Of a stretch of DNA of 64,000 nucleotides, positions 7,583 through 14,369 are shown in pieces. Every line of letters starts with the position of its first letter. Position 1 is the first letter of the stretch. Under the pieces are notes generated by a model, which saw only the letters and a list, made by a program, of their open reading frames with translations, made no database searches and was not told the origin of the DNA. The translations under genes and the position numbers were made by a program. The stretch comes from JBBDJG01 sp040880005 (GTDB taxonomy: Bacteria; Actinomycetota; Thermoleophilia; Solirubrobacterales; JBBDJG01): assembly GCA_040880005.1 (NCBI GenBank), contig JBBDJG010000010.1, positions 62,001-126,000 of the forward strand, written 5' to 3'.

Positions 7583-8239
7583 TCAGCCGACCTCGGCGAA
7601 CGCCCCGAGGCCGGCGCGCAACGAGTGCGCGGCCGCCTCAGGATCGTCGGCGTCGCGAATCGCCCTGACGACCGCCACGCGCCCGGCGCCCGCGGCAGCG
7701 ATCTCGGCGACGTTGCCGGAGTCGATCCCCCCGATCGCGAAGAACGGCAGCCGCGCATGCGAGGCCGCGTAGCGGACCAGCTCCGTCCCGACCGGCTCGT
7801 ACGTCGGCTTGGTCGGCGTCGCGTAGACCGGGCCGACCGCGAAGTAGTCGGCGCCGTCCACGGCGTCGACCTGTTCGGGCGAATGCGTGGACAGGCCGAT
7901 CAGGTGATCCGGGCCAACCAGCCCGCGAACCTGCTCGATGCTTGCGTCCTGCTGGCCGAGGTGCACGCCGTCCGCTCCACAGGCGATCGACAGTTCGGGT
8001 CGATCGTTGATCACGAACAGTGCGTCGTAGGCGTCGCAGAGGCGCCGGAAGGTGCGCGCAGCCCGCACGATCTCGCTCTGCGAGGCCGACTTGTCGCGTA
8101 GCTGCACCACATCCACGCCGCCTCGCAGCGCCGGGCGCAGCAGCTCTTCCGGCTCGCGTCCACCGGGGTACGCCTCGCAGATCAGGTACAGCCGCGCTCG
8201 CTCCAGCCACTCGCGTCGACGCACCTCGGGCAAGGGCAC
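7583..8239 (-). CDS. thiE: Thiamine-phosphate synthase ThiE
   Basis: Joins HMP-pyrophosphate and the thiazole phosphate to make thiamine monophosphate. 218 aa TIM barrel with GGVDVVQLRDK, INDRPELSIACGADGVHLGQ, IGLSTHSPEQV, DYFAVGPVYATPTKP and FFAIGGID. The GTG start at 8239 shares one base with the thiG stop (TAGTG). Last core gene of a thiO-thiS-thiG-thiE operon controlled by the upstream TPP riboswitch. Confidence 0.95.
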   Translation of the reverse strand: MPLPEVRRREWLERARLYLICEAYPGGREPEELLRPALRGGVDVVQLRDKSASQSEIVRAARTFRRLCDAYDALFVINDRPELSIACGADGVHLGQQDASIEQVRGLVGPDHLIGLSTHSPEQVDAVDGADYFAVGPVYATPTKPTYEPVGTELVRYAASHARLPFFAIGGIDSGNVAEIAAAGAGRVAVVRAIRDADDPEAAAHSLRAGLGAFAEVG

Positions 8240-9078
8240 TATCGAGCCTCCGGCTGAAACTCGGGATCAAACTCCGGACGGCCGATGAGGGTCGTCGATG
8301 CCCGCGCGTGCAACTTGCGCGGAATGCGACCGGCCTCGAACGCGAGCCGGCCGGACTCCACCGCCGCGCGCATCGCGCTCGCCATCTTGACGGGGTCCTG
8401 CGCGCGCGCGATCGCACTCGCCATCAGCACGCCGTCGCAGCCAAGCTCCATCGCAATTGCCGCGTCGGAGGCAGTTCCCACTCCCGCGTCGCAGATCACC
8501 GGTACCCCCGCGCGCTCGACGATGATGCGCATGTTGTAGGGGTTGCGAATTCCCATGCCGCTGCCGATCGGCGCACCCAGCGGCATCACCGCCGCGCAGC
8601 CGACCTGCTCGAGGCGTCGCGCGACGATCGGATCGTCGTTCGTGTAAGGCAGCACGGTGAAGCCCTCGCCGACCAGCGTTTCGGCCGCGTCGAGCAGTTC
8701 GACCGGATCGGGATAGAGCGTGCGATCGTCACCGATCACCTCGAGCTTGACCCAGTCGGTGCCGAACGCCTCGCGTGCCATGCGCGCGGTCACGACGGCA
8801 TCGTGCGCCGTGTAGCAGCCGGCGGTGTTCGGCAGCAGGAAGCAGCCCAGCTCGTCGATTGCGCCGATCAGCGACGCGCCTGCGGACGCGTCCACGCGCC
8901 GCAGCGCTACGGTCACGATCTCGGCGCCGGAGGCCGCGACCGCTTGCTTCATCTCCTCGAGGCTGCGAAAGCCGCCGGTGCCGAGGATCAGGCGCGAGCC
9001 CAACTCGCGACCGCCGAGGCGAAGCGCATCGCCGCGGAGCCGTTCGTCGAATCCTCCGTTGTCGCGCGAGTCGTTCAT
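8239..9078 (-). CDS. thiG: Thiazole synthase ThiG
   Basis: Forms the thiazole ring from DXP, dehydroglycine and ThiS thiocarboxylate. 279 aa. Starts with LILGTGGFRSLEEM; probable Schiff-base lysine in DWVKLEVIGDDRTLYPD; phosphate-binding region PLGAPIGSGMGIRNPYN; and CDAGVGTASDAAIAMELGCD. ATG 9078 is preceded by GGGAGG with good spacing and overlaps the thiS stop (TGATG), which decides the start over longer in-frame possibilities upstream. Confidence 0.96.
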   Translation of the reverse strand: MNDSRDNGGFDERLRGDALRLGGRELGSRLILGTGGFRSLEEMKQAVAASGAEIVTVALRRVDASAGASLIGAIDELGCFLLPNTAGCYTAHDAVVTARMAREAFGTDWVKLEVIGDDRTLYPDPVELLDAAETLVGEGFTVLPYTNDDPIVARRLEQVGCAAVMPLGAPIGSGMGIRNPYNMRIIVERAGVPVICDAGVGTASDAAIAMELGCDGVLMASAIARAQDPVKMASAMRAAVESGRLAFEAGRIPRKLHARASTTLIGRPEFDPEFQPEAR

Positions 9079-9284
9079 CAACCTCCCTGGATCGCGGCCA
9101 GCAGCTCGACGCTCTGACCATCGTTCAGCTCCGTATCCTCCCACGCTCCGCGCGGCACGACTTCGGCATCGACTGCTACCGCGACGCCGCGTCCTGCGGC
9201 GGGCAGATCCTCGACCGAGACCAGATCGGCGACGGTCGTGCCTTCGGCAAGCTCGCGCTCCACGCCGTTCAAGATCACCTTCAT
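9078..9284 (-). CDS. thiS: Sulfur carrier protein ThiS
   Basis: 68-aa ubiquitin-like sulfur carrier: MKVILNGVERELAEGTTVADL, ending in the required Gly-Gly (LLAAIQGG) that is thiocarboxylated. ATG 9284 overlaps the thiO stop (ATGA) and its stop overlaps the thiG start, so all three are tightly coupled. No thiF-type adenylyltransferase is present in the window. Confidence 0.93.
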   Translation of the reverse strand: MKVILNGVERELAEGTTVADLVSVEDLPAAGRGVAVAVDAEVVPRGAWEDTELNDGQSVELLAAIQGG

Positions 9285-10447
9285 CGAGCCGCCCCGGCCG
9301 TCTCGACGCGGCCCGGCGCGAACGGCGCCAAGGAGTCGGACAGCGACGTTCCACCGAGCAACCCGGCGATCGCATCCCCGGTGAGCGGTGCGAGCAGGAT
9401 GCCGTTGCGCCAGTGTCCGGTCGCCCACACCAGTCCGGTCCGAGCGCCGTGACCGAGCACAGGGCGGTTGTCGGGCGTCGCCGGCCGCAGCCCGGCCGAC
9501 GCCTGGACCAGCTCCAGCTCCGCGACCCCCGGCAGCACGTCGTACGCGCGTCGCAGCAGCTCGAACACCGCGCCCGCCGTCACGGTGCGATCGAAGCCCT
9601 GCTCCTCGACCGTGGCCCCGACGACCATCCGCCCGTCCGAGCGCGGCACCACATAGACCCCCGGCGCGCGGATCACGCGCGCGGCCAGCGGCGTTTCGGC
9701 GGAGCCGCGCAGACGCAGGATCTGTCCCTTGACCGGTCGCACCTGAACGTTCACGTCGTCGGGCAGCCCGGCGACGCGCCCCGACCAAGGGCCCGCCGCG
9801 ATCACGACCTGTGGCGCGGCGATCCGCTCGCCGCTGTCGAGTTCGACGCCGATGACCGCATCGCCGGCAAACACGACCCGCTTCACGCCCTCTGCGCTGC
9901 GCAGCCAGCCGCCCTCTCGCTCGAACGCCGCGCGCAGCGCCTCGACCAACGCGCGCGGCGAAACCCTGTGGTCGCCCGGTGCGTGCACGGCGCCTGCCAC
10001 GTGCGGCGTCAAACCCGGCTCCAGCACGCGGGCCTCGCGCGCCGACAGGCGCTCGGCCTCGAGCCCGAGCGAGCGCTGCAACGAGTGGAGTCGCTCGAGC
10101 ATCTCCAGCTCGTCGCGATCGGTCGCGACGGCGATCGTGCCGCAGGAGCGATAGTCGATGTCGATGCCCGTCGCCTCCTGAAGCTCGACTACGAAGGCCG
10201 GATAGCGCGCCGCACCCTCGAGGTTCAGCTCGATCAGCTCACGCTCGCCGAAGTCGGCCTCGGTGACCGGCGCCAGCATCCCCCCTGCAACGCTGCTCGC
10301 GCCGCCGCCCGGACCTTCGCGATCGACCACGCACACGGACAGGCCCGCCTGCGCTGCACGCCAGCCGATCGACAGGCCGATCACGCCCGCGCCGATGACC
10401 ACCGCGTCGAAGTCGCGATCGCTGCCATTGGGATTGTGGATCTGCAT
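9281..10447 (-). CDS. thiO: Glycine oxidase ThiO
   Basis: FAD-dependent glycine oxidase that supplies dehydroglycine (iminoacetate) for ThiG. 388 aa of the D-amino-acid oxidase fold. FAD motif DAVVIGAGVIGLSIGWRAA, then GASSVAGGMLAPVTE, substrate-domain strands, and the C-terminal ASAGLRPATPDNRPVLG plus GLVWATGHWRNGILLAP. First gene of the thi operon; its ATG at 10447 follows a GGGAGG that forms the 3' side of the TPP riboswitch, so translation itself is the likely regulated step. Confidence 0.95.
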   Translation of the reverse strand: MQIHNPNGSDRDFDAVVIGAGVIGLSIGWRAAQAGLSVCVVDREGPGGGASSVAGGMLAPVTEADFGERELIELNLEGAARYPAFVVELQEATGIDIDYRSCGTIAVATDRDELEMLERLHSLQRSLGLEAERLSAREARVLEPGLTPHVAGAVHAPGDHRVSPRALVEALRAAFEREGGWLRSAEGVKRVVFAGDAVIGVELDSGERIAAPQVVIAAGPWSGRVAGLPDDVNVQVRPVKGQILRLRGSAETPLAARVIRAPGVYVVPRSDGRMVVGATVEEQGFDRTVTAGAVFELLRRAYDVLPGVAELELVQASAGLRPATPDNRPVLGHGARTGLVWATGHWRNGILLAPLTGDAIAGLLGGTSLSDSLAPFAPGRVETAGAAR

Positions 10448-10449
10448 CG

Positions 10450-10545
10450 CTGCCTCCCTGCGCCGGCATTACCCGGATCAGGTTCGACGGTCGGCGGCAT
10501 CAGCCGCCCTCTCAGCCCGGTTGCCCGAGCTCCCGTACGTCAAGT
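10450..10545 (-). promoter_or_regulatory. TPP (THI-box) riboswitch
   Basis: Read on the minus strand, the conserved THI-box elements occur in order: GGGCAACCGGGCTGAGAGGG-like P2/P3 segment, then ACCTGATCCGGGTAATGCCG, then GCGCAGGGAGG. The last segment contains the SD of thiO, 5 to 10 nt before its ATG, so TPP binding would hide the ribosome site directly. It controls thiO-thiS-thiG-thiE. Confidence 0.95.
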
Positions 10546-10569
10546 GCAGCGCCCAGTTTAGGGCCTGTC

Positions 10570-10583
10570 CCTATCGAGATAGG
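10570..10583. terminator. Perfect short palindrome just after argF
   Basis: Arms CCTATC and GATAGG around GA, three bases after the argF stop. It lacks a U-tract, so termination is uncertain. Its flanks (GGCC before, GGGAC after, minus strand) resemble the CCGA-type hairpin family. Confidence 0.35.
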
Positions 10584-10586
10584 CCG

Positions 10587-11489
10587 TTAGGCGACCAGCA
10601 GCTCCAGCAGCGCCTTCTGCGCGTGCAACCGGTTCTCGGCCTGATCCCACACGGCCGACCGATCGCCGTACAGCAGATCCTCCGTGATCTCCTCGCCGGG
10701 ATGGGCCGGCAGGCAGTGCAGGACGATCGCATCGTCTCGCGCCGCCGTCAGCAACTCCGAGTTGAGCTGGTAGGGAGCCAGCAGCTTGCGGCGCTTCGCG
10801 GCATCGCCCTCGTCGCCCATGCTGACCCACACGTCCGTGTAGAGCGCGTGCGCTCCGGCGGCGGCCGCAAGGGGGTCGTCACCCAGCTCGACCGAGGAAC
10901 CGGCCCGCGCGACGATGGCTTCATCAGGCCGCAGCTCGGGCGGAGTCGCCACGGCCACCTGCACCCCCGCGGCGGCGCCCAGCAGCATCAGCGAGTTGCA
11001 GACGTTGTTGCCGTCACCCACGTACGCGAGACGCAGGCCCTTGACCATGCCGAAGCGCTGCTGCAGGGTCAGCAGGTCCGCGAGTGCCTGGCAAGGGTGA
11101 TGCAGCGGCGTGAGAGCGTTGATGACCGGTGCCGAGGAAAACTCGGCCAGCTCGACCACCGCTTCATGGTCGCCGCTGCGAACCGCGATCAAGGCGACGT
11201 AGCGCGACAGCACCATCGCCGTGTCGCGCACCGACTCGCCCCGCGTGAGTTGAAGCTCGTCGCCTCGCAGTACGACGGGGTGCCCGCCGAGCTGGGATAC
11301 CCCGACCTCGAGCGACACCCGCGTGCGCGTGGACGGCTTCTCGAAGATCAGCGCGACGCTGCGACCACGCAGAGGCAGTGCGGTGCGCGAGGATCCGGTG
11401 GAGCGCAGCTGCTCGGCCCGGCCGACCAGCGCACGCAGCTCGTCGCCCGTAAGCTCTTCGCCGGTGATGAAGTGTCTGGGCTCGGCCAC
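10587..11489 (-). CDS. argF: Ornithine carbamoyltransferase
   Basis: Makes citrulline from ornithine and carbamoyl phosphate in arginine synthesis. 300 aa, usual length. Carbamoyl-phosphate motif FEKPSTRTRVS, then HPCQALADLLT, ornithine-side DGNNVCNSL, and the catalytic HCLPAHPGEEI loop. ATG 11489 is 13 bp from the divergent gene at 11503, so the promoters must overlap. No other arg gene is in the window. Confidence 0.96.
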   Translation of the reverse strand: MAEPRHFITGEELTGDELRALVGRAEQLRSTGSSRTALPLRGRSVALIFEKPSTRTRVSLEVGVSQLGGHPVVLRGDELQLTRGESVRDTAMVLSRYVALIAVRSGDHEAVVELAEFSSAPVINALTPLHHPCQALADLLTLQQRFGMVKGLRLAYVGDGNNVCNSLMLLGAAAGVQVAVATPPELRPDEAIVARAGSSVELGDDPLAAAAGAHALYTDVWVSMGDEGDAAKRRKLLAPYQLNSELLTAARDDAIVLHCLPAHPGEEITEDLLYGDRSAVWDQAENRLHAQKALLELLVA

Positions 11490-11502
11490 AGAGGGATTCT
11501 AG

Positions 11503-12417
11503 GTGGAGCGTTCTCTGAACCCTCAGCGGAGCGCAAGTCACGACAGCGGCCGCGGCGATGGCCGCGACCTGCTTGTTGTTTCTTGGAACCTGTTCCACGG
11601 GCGTGACGCGCCCCCGAACCCGGCGCTGTTCACGACCCGCTCGCGCCTGCTGCGCAGAACCGAGGACGACGGCACCTACGTCCAGGTCAACCGGCTGCTG
11701 TATGAGGAGTATGCGACGACGATCGCTAACGCGCGCTGGGACGTGTGTCTGCTCCAGGAATGCCCGCCGGGGTGGGCCTCGGCGCTGGCGCAGCGCTGCG
11801 GTGCCGAGTCACATCGCGTGCTGACGTCACGCAATCAGCTCGGCCCGCTGACTCGCGCGCTCGCACGCTGGAACCCCGATCTCGTCGGATCGAACGAGGG
11901 CGGATCGAACCTGACACTCGTCCGGAGCCCCTGGCTGATCACGCAGAGGCACTCGCTGCTGCTCAATCCACTGCCCGGTCGCGGCCGGCGCGAGCGCCGC
12001 CGGATGGCGTTCGCAACGTTGCGCGGCGGCGACGCGGAGCTGTGCGTGACAAATCTGCACGCGAGCGCCAACGATCAGCTGCTTGCCGAGCGCGAGCTGC
12101 TGCGCGCTGCCGAGCACGCGGTCGAGTGGGCCGCCCAACGTCCGCTGATACTCGCCGGGGACTTCAACGTGCGCCCGCGCGAGTCGGATCTGTACGAGCT
12201 GCTGGAGGAGCGCTTCGGCCTGATCGGGCCCACCGGTCCCGCGGCGATCGATCACATGCTCTCGCGCGATCTCGAAGTTTCGAGTCCGCCGCAGGCCTGG
12301 CCCGAGGCCGATCGCGAGTCGATCGTGCACCGAGGCGGCCAGCGGCGCAGGCTTCGCCTCTCCGACCACGCGCCCGTTCAGGCGGCATTCATGGTGCCCG
12401 GGCGCCCGATGCGGTAG
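11503..12417 (+). CDS. Endonuclease/exonuclease/phosphatase-fold protein
   Basis: 304 aa of the DNase I-like metal-dependent phosphodiesterase fold. Ordered motifs: VVSWNLFHG, VCLLQECPPGW (metal Glu), CVTNLHAS, LILAGDFNVRP (catalytic Asp/Asn), AIDHMLS and LSDHAPVQAAF (catalytic His). No signal peptide, so probably cytoplasmic; it could act on DNA, phospholipid headgroups or another phosphodiester, and sequence alone does not decide. GTG start at 11503 is the most upstream; residues 1-22 are dispensable in appearance and a later start is possible. Divergent from argF. Confidence 0.85.
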   Translation: MERSLNPQRSASHDSGRGDGRDLLVVSWNLFHGRDAPPNPALFTTRSRLLRRTEDDGTYVQVNRLLYEEYATTIANARWDVCLLQECPPGWASALAQRCGAESHRVLTSRNQLGPLTRALARWNPDLVGSNEGGSNLTLVRSPWLITQRHSLLLNPLPGRGRRERRRMAFATLRGGDAELCVTNLHASANDQLLAERELLRAAEHAVEWAAQRPLILAGDFNVRPRESDLYELLEERFGLIGPTGPAAIDHMLSRDLEVSSPPQAWPEADRESIVHRGGQRRRLRLSDHAPVQAAFMVPGRPMR

Positions 12418-12428
12418 AAGTACGTCGA

Positions 12429-12929
12429 ATGGCTTCGCCAAGGACACGATCCAAGCGCGGTTCGCGCTCGTCCGCGTCGCGAGTGCAAACCAGCGGAGCG
12501 ACCGTGGCACGCAACGTCGCGGCGGCGCGCGACAAGATCGTCGACGGCGTCAGCAGTTCGCTCAGCGCCGTGCTGCTGACCCGCAAGAACATCGAGGACG
12601 TGATCGACGACGCCGTCAGGCGCGGACGTCTGACTCGCAACGACGCGCAGGAGCTGATGCAGTCGCTGTTTCAACACGGCGCGCGCGTCACCAGCGACAT
12701 CGTTTCCGACGTCGAGCGGCTACTCGGCCGGTCAGCCGACGATGTCTCGGCTCCAAAGGGCACTGGTGGTGGTCTCCCGATCTCCGGCTACGACGACCTC
12801 TCGGCTGCGAAGGTGCAGGAGCGGCTCGCCGCCCTCACTCCCGCCGAGCTACGCAAGATTCGCGACTACGAGCAGCGCCACGCCAACCGCAAGACGGTGC
12901 TCGACCCGATCGGGCGCCGCCTCCAGTAG
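12429..12929 (+). CDS. Phasin-like coiled-coil protein
   Basis: 166 aa. Basic N-terminus (ASPRTRSKRGSRSSASR), then an amphipathic helical region including LTRKNIEDVIDDAVRRGRLT and HGARVTSDIVSDVERLL that resembles phasin-like proteins, and a separate C-terminal module SGYDDLSAAKVQERLAALTP with LRKIRDYEQRHANRKTVLD, a motif I associate with small actinobacterial proteins. No phaC is nearby, so storage-granule binding is only a family-based guess. ATG start at 12429, 11 bp after the preceding stop, suggesting cotranscription. Confidence 0.65.
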   Translation: MASPRTRSKRGSRSSASRVQTSGATVARNVAAARDKIVDGVSSSLSAVLLTRKNIEDVIDDAVRRGRLTRNDAQELMQSLFQHGARVTSDIVSDVERLLGRSADDVSAPKGTGGGLPISGYDDLSAAKVQERLAALTPAELRKIRDYEQRHANRKTVLDPIGRRLQ

Positions 12930-12972
12930 CGACGTCCCGCCTCAGTTTTCCCATTTCGGTGGGGGAAAGGTG

Positions 12973-13010
12973 TATGCTGGGCAGGACCGATTGACCAGTC
13001 AATCGGGGAC
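12973..13010. promoter_or_regulatory. -10-like box and 20-bp palindrome upstream of the SnoaL-like gene
   Basis: TATGCT (12973-12978) resembles a -10 box; the -35 is not clear. A palindrome, arms CCGATTGAC and GTCAATCGG around CA (12987-13006), follows within the expected transcript start region, a good place for a repressor. The core TTGACCAGTCAA looks like a TetR-type operator. It also fits the CCGA...TCGGGGAC hairpin pattern seen elsewhere, so it may belong to that family instead. Confidence 0.45.
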
Positions 13011-13053
13011 GAGAGGCCGACCCTGACGAGCATCATCGCCAATGGAGGCACCG

Positions 13054-13458
13054 ATGAAGACTTCCGACATTCAGGAGTTGAGCGATCGCCTGATAGCGGC
13101 CTGGAACGCGCAGGACGTCGAGGCGGTCGTCGATTGCTACACCGACGACCTGATCTACAGCGACCCCAATACGCGCGGGCCGGTCGAGGGCGCCGACGCT
13201 ATGCGTCGCTATCTGACCAAGCTGTTCGGCCGCTGGCAGATGCACTGGACCGTCAAGGAGACCTACCCGCTCGAAGGCATGGACGGCGTGGCCGCACTGT
13301 GGCGTGCGTCGTTTCGCGCGCCCGGAAGTGACGAGACCGCCGAGTCCGACGGAATGGACCTGGTCGTGATCGAGGGCGATCGGGTCAAGCGAAACGAGGT
13401 CTATTTCGACCGCGCGGTGCTGGCTCCGCTGCTTGCCGTCGCCTCGACGGCCGGCTGA
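13054..13458 (+). CDS. SnoaL-like (NTF2-fold) protein
   Basis: 134 aa, alpha+beta cone fold of the SnoaL/NTF2-like superfamily: LIAAWNAQDVEAVVDCYTDD, VEGADAMRRYLTKLF, and a C-terminal strand DLVVIEGDRVKRNEVYFD. Such proteins are polyketide cyclases, isomerases or ligand-binding proteins; the substrate cannot be read from sequence. I chose ATG 13054 because GGAGG lies 5 nt upstream; an ATG at 13042 is in frame but precedes that SD. Preceded by a probable operator palindrome. Confidence 0.75.
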   Translation: MKTSDIQELSDRLIAAWNAQDVEAVVDCYTDDLIYSDPNTRGPVEGADAMRRYLTKLFGRWQMHWTVKETYPLEGMDGVAALWRASFRAPGSDETAESDGMDLVVIEGDRVKRNEVYFDRAVLAPLLAVASTAG

Positions 13459-13481
13459 GGCCCTGGTAGCGTCGCACCGGC

Positions 13482-13586
13482 ATGGCAAGGGCCGAGGTGG
13501 CCGCCGTGCCGCAGGGAAGGTTTGCGTTCGTGGCGCGCTTCGGCGGGTTGCTGCTGGCGATGCGCATCGCCCCGTTCGAGGAGTAG
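13482..13586 (+). CDS. Possible 34-aa small ORF
   Basis: An ATG-started ORF of 34 codons (MARAEVAAVPQGRFAF..., ending MRIAPFEE) fills the space between the SnoaL-like and GST-like genes. No clear SD and no known family. It may be spurious; listed because it occupies most of this 154-bp gap. Confidence 0.2.
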   Translation: MARAEVAAVPQGRFAFVARFGGLLLAMRIAPFEE

Positions 13587-13612
13587 TAAGGTCCGTCTCG
13601 ACCCGCGCAACC

Positions 13613-14347
13613 ATGGGATCGAACAACCGCCAAACCAAGCTTTACGTGATCCTGGGCTCGCACGCGTGCCGCACGGGCATGCTGATGCTCGAGCACAAGA
13701 AGATCCCCTACAGGACCGTGATGCTGCCGACCGGAATGCAGTCGTCGATGCGCGTGCGCGGCTATCCGTACGGGACCGTCCCCGCGCTCCGGATCGGCGG
13801 TCGTCGCGTTCAGACCAACGTCGCAATCGCACGTTTTCTCGACGAGCTGCAACCCGATCCTCCGCTGTTTCCCGGGGATGAGCAGCATCGCCGCGAGGTC
13901 GAGCAGGCAGAGCGCTGGGCCGACGAGGAGCTTCAGATGTTCGTCCGCCGAACCGTGCTGGCTGTCGCGCTGCACGGCTCCGACGGCCTCGCCAATCGTG
14001 GCGCCGACGGTCGGCTTGGACCGCTGCTGTGGCACCACGATCGCGCCAGGCTGATCGGGACGCGCATGGTCGGGCGTTTCATATTCAACGTGAACGAGCG
14101 CACCGAGCGCGAGCTGCTCGAGCAGGTGCCCGCGATGCTCGACCGCATCGACGCGTGGATCGACGGGGGCGTGCTCAACGGCGAGCGGCTCTACGCCGCC
14201 GACTACGCGATCGCGTCGAGCCTCGCGTTGCTGCACTACAGGCTCGACCTGCGACCCGAGATCGAGTCGCGCTCGGCGATCGCGCTGATCGATCGGGTTC
14301 TGCCGGAGCGGTCTGGACCAAGAGAGCCAGCCGTAGCCACACCCTAG
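13613..14347 (+). CDS. Glutathione S-transferase-like protein
   Basis: 244 aa, thioredoxin-fold N-terminal domain (KLYVILGSHACRTGMLMLEHKKIPY, GTVPALRIGGRRVQTNVAIARFLDE) followed by an all-helical C-terminal domain (GERLYAADYAIASSLALLHY). This is the GST layout. Because actinobacteria usually use mycothiol rather than glutathione, the cofactor is uncertain. ATG at 13613; no strong SD. Convergent with the metalloprotease gene, stops 22 bp apart. Confidence 0.8.
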   Translation: MGSNNRQTKLYVILGSHACRTGMLMLEHKKIPYRTVMLPTGMQSSMRVRGYPYGTVPALRIGGRRVQTNVAIARFLDELQPDPPLFPGDEQHRREVEQAERWADEELQMFVRRTVLAVALHGSDGLANRGADGRLGPLLWHHDRARLIGTRMVGRFIFNVNERTERELLEQVPAMLDRIDAWIDGGVLNGERLYAADYAIASSLALLHYRLDLRPEIESRSAIALIDRVLPERSGPREPAVATP

Positions 14348-14369
14348 CCGCGGTTCTTGACCAAGGCGG

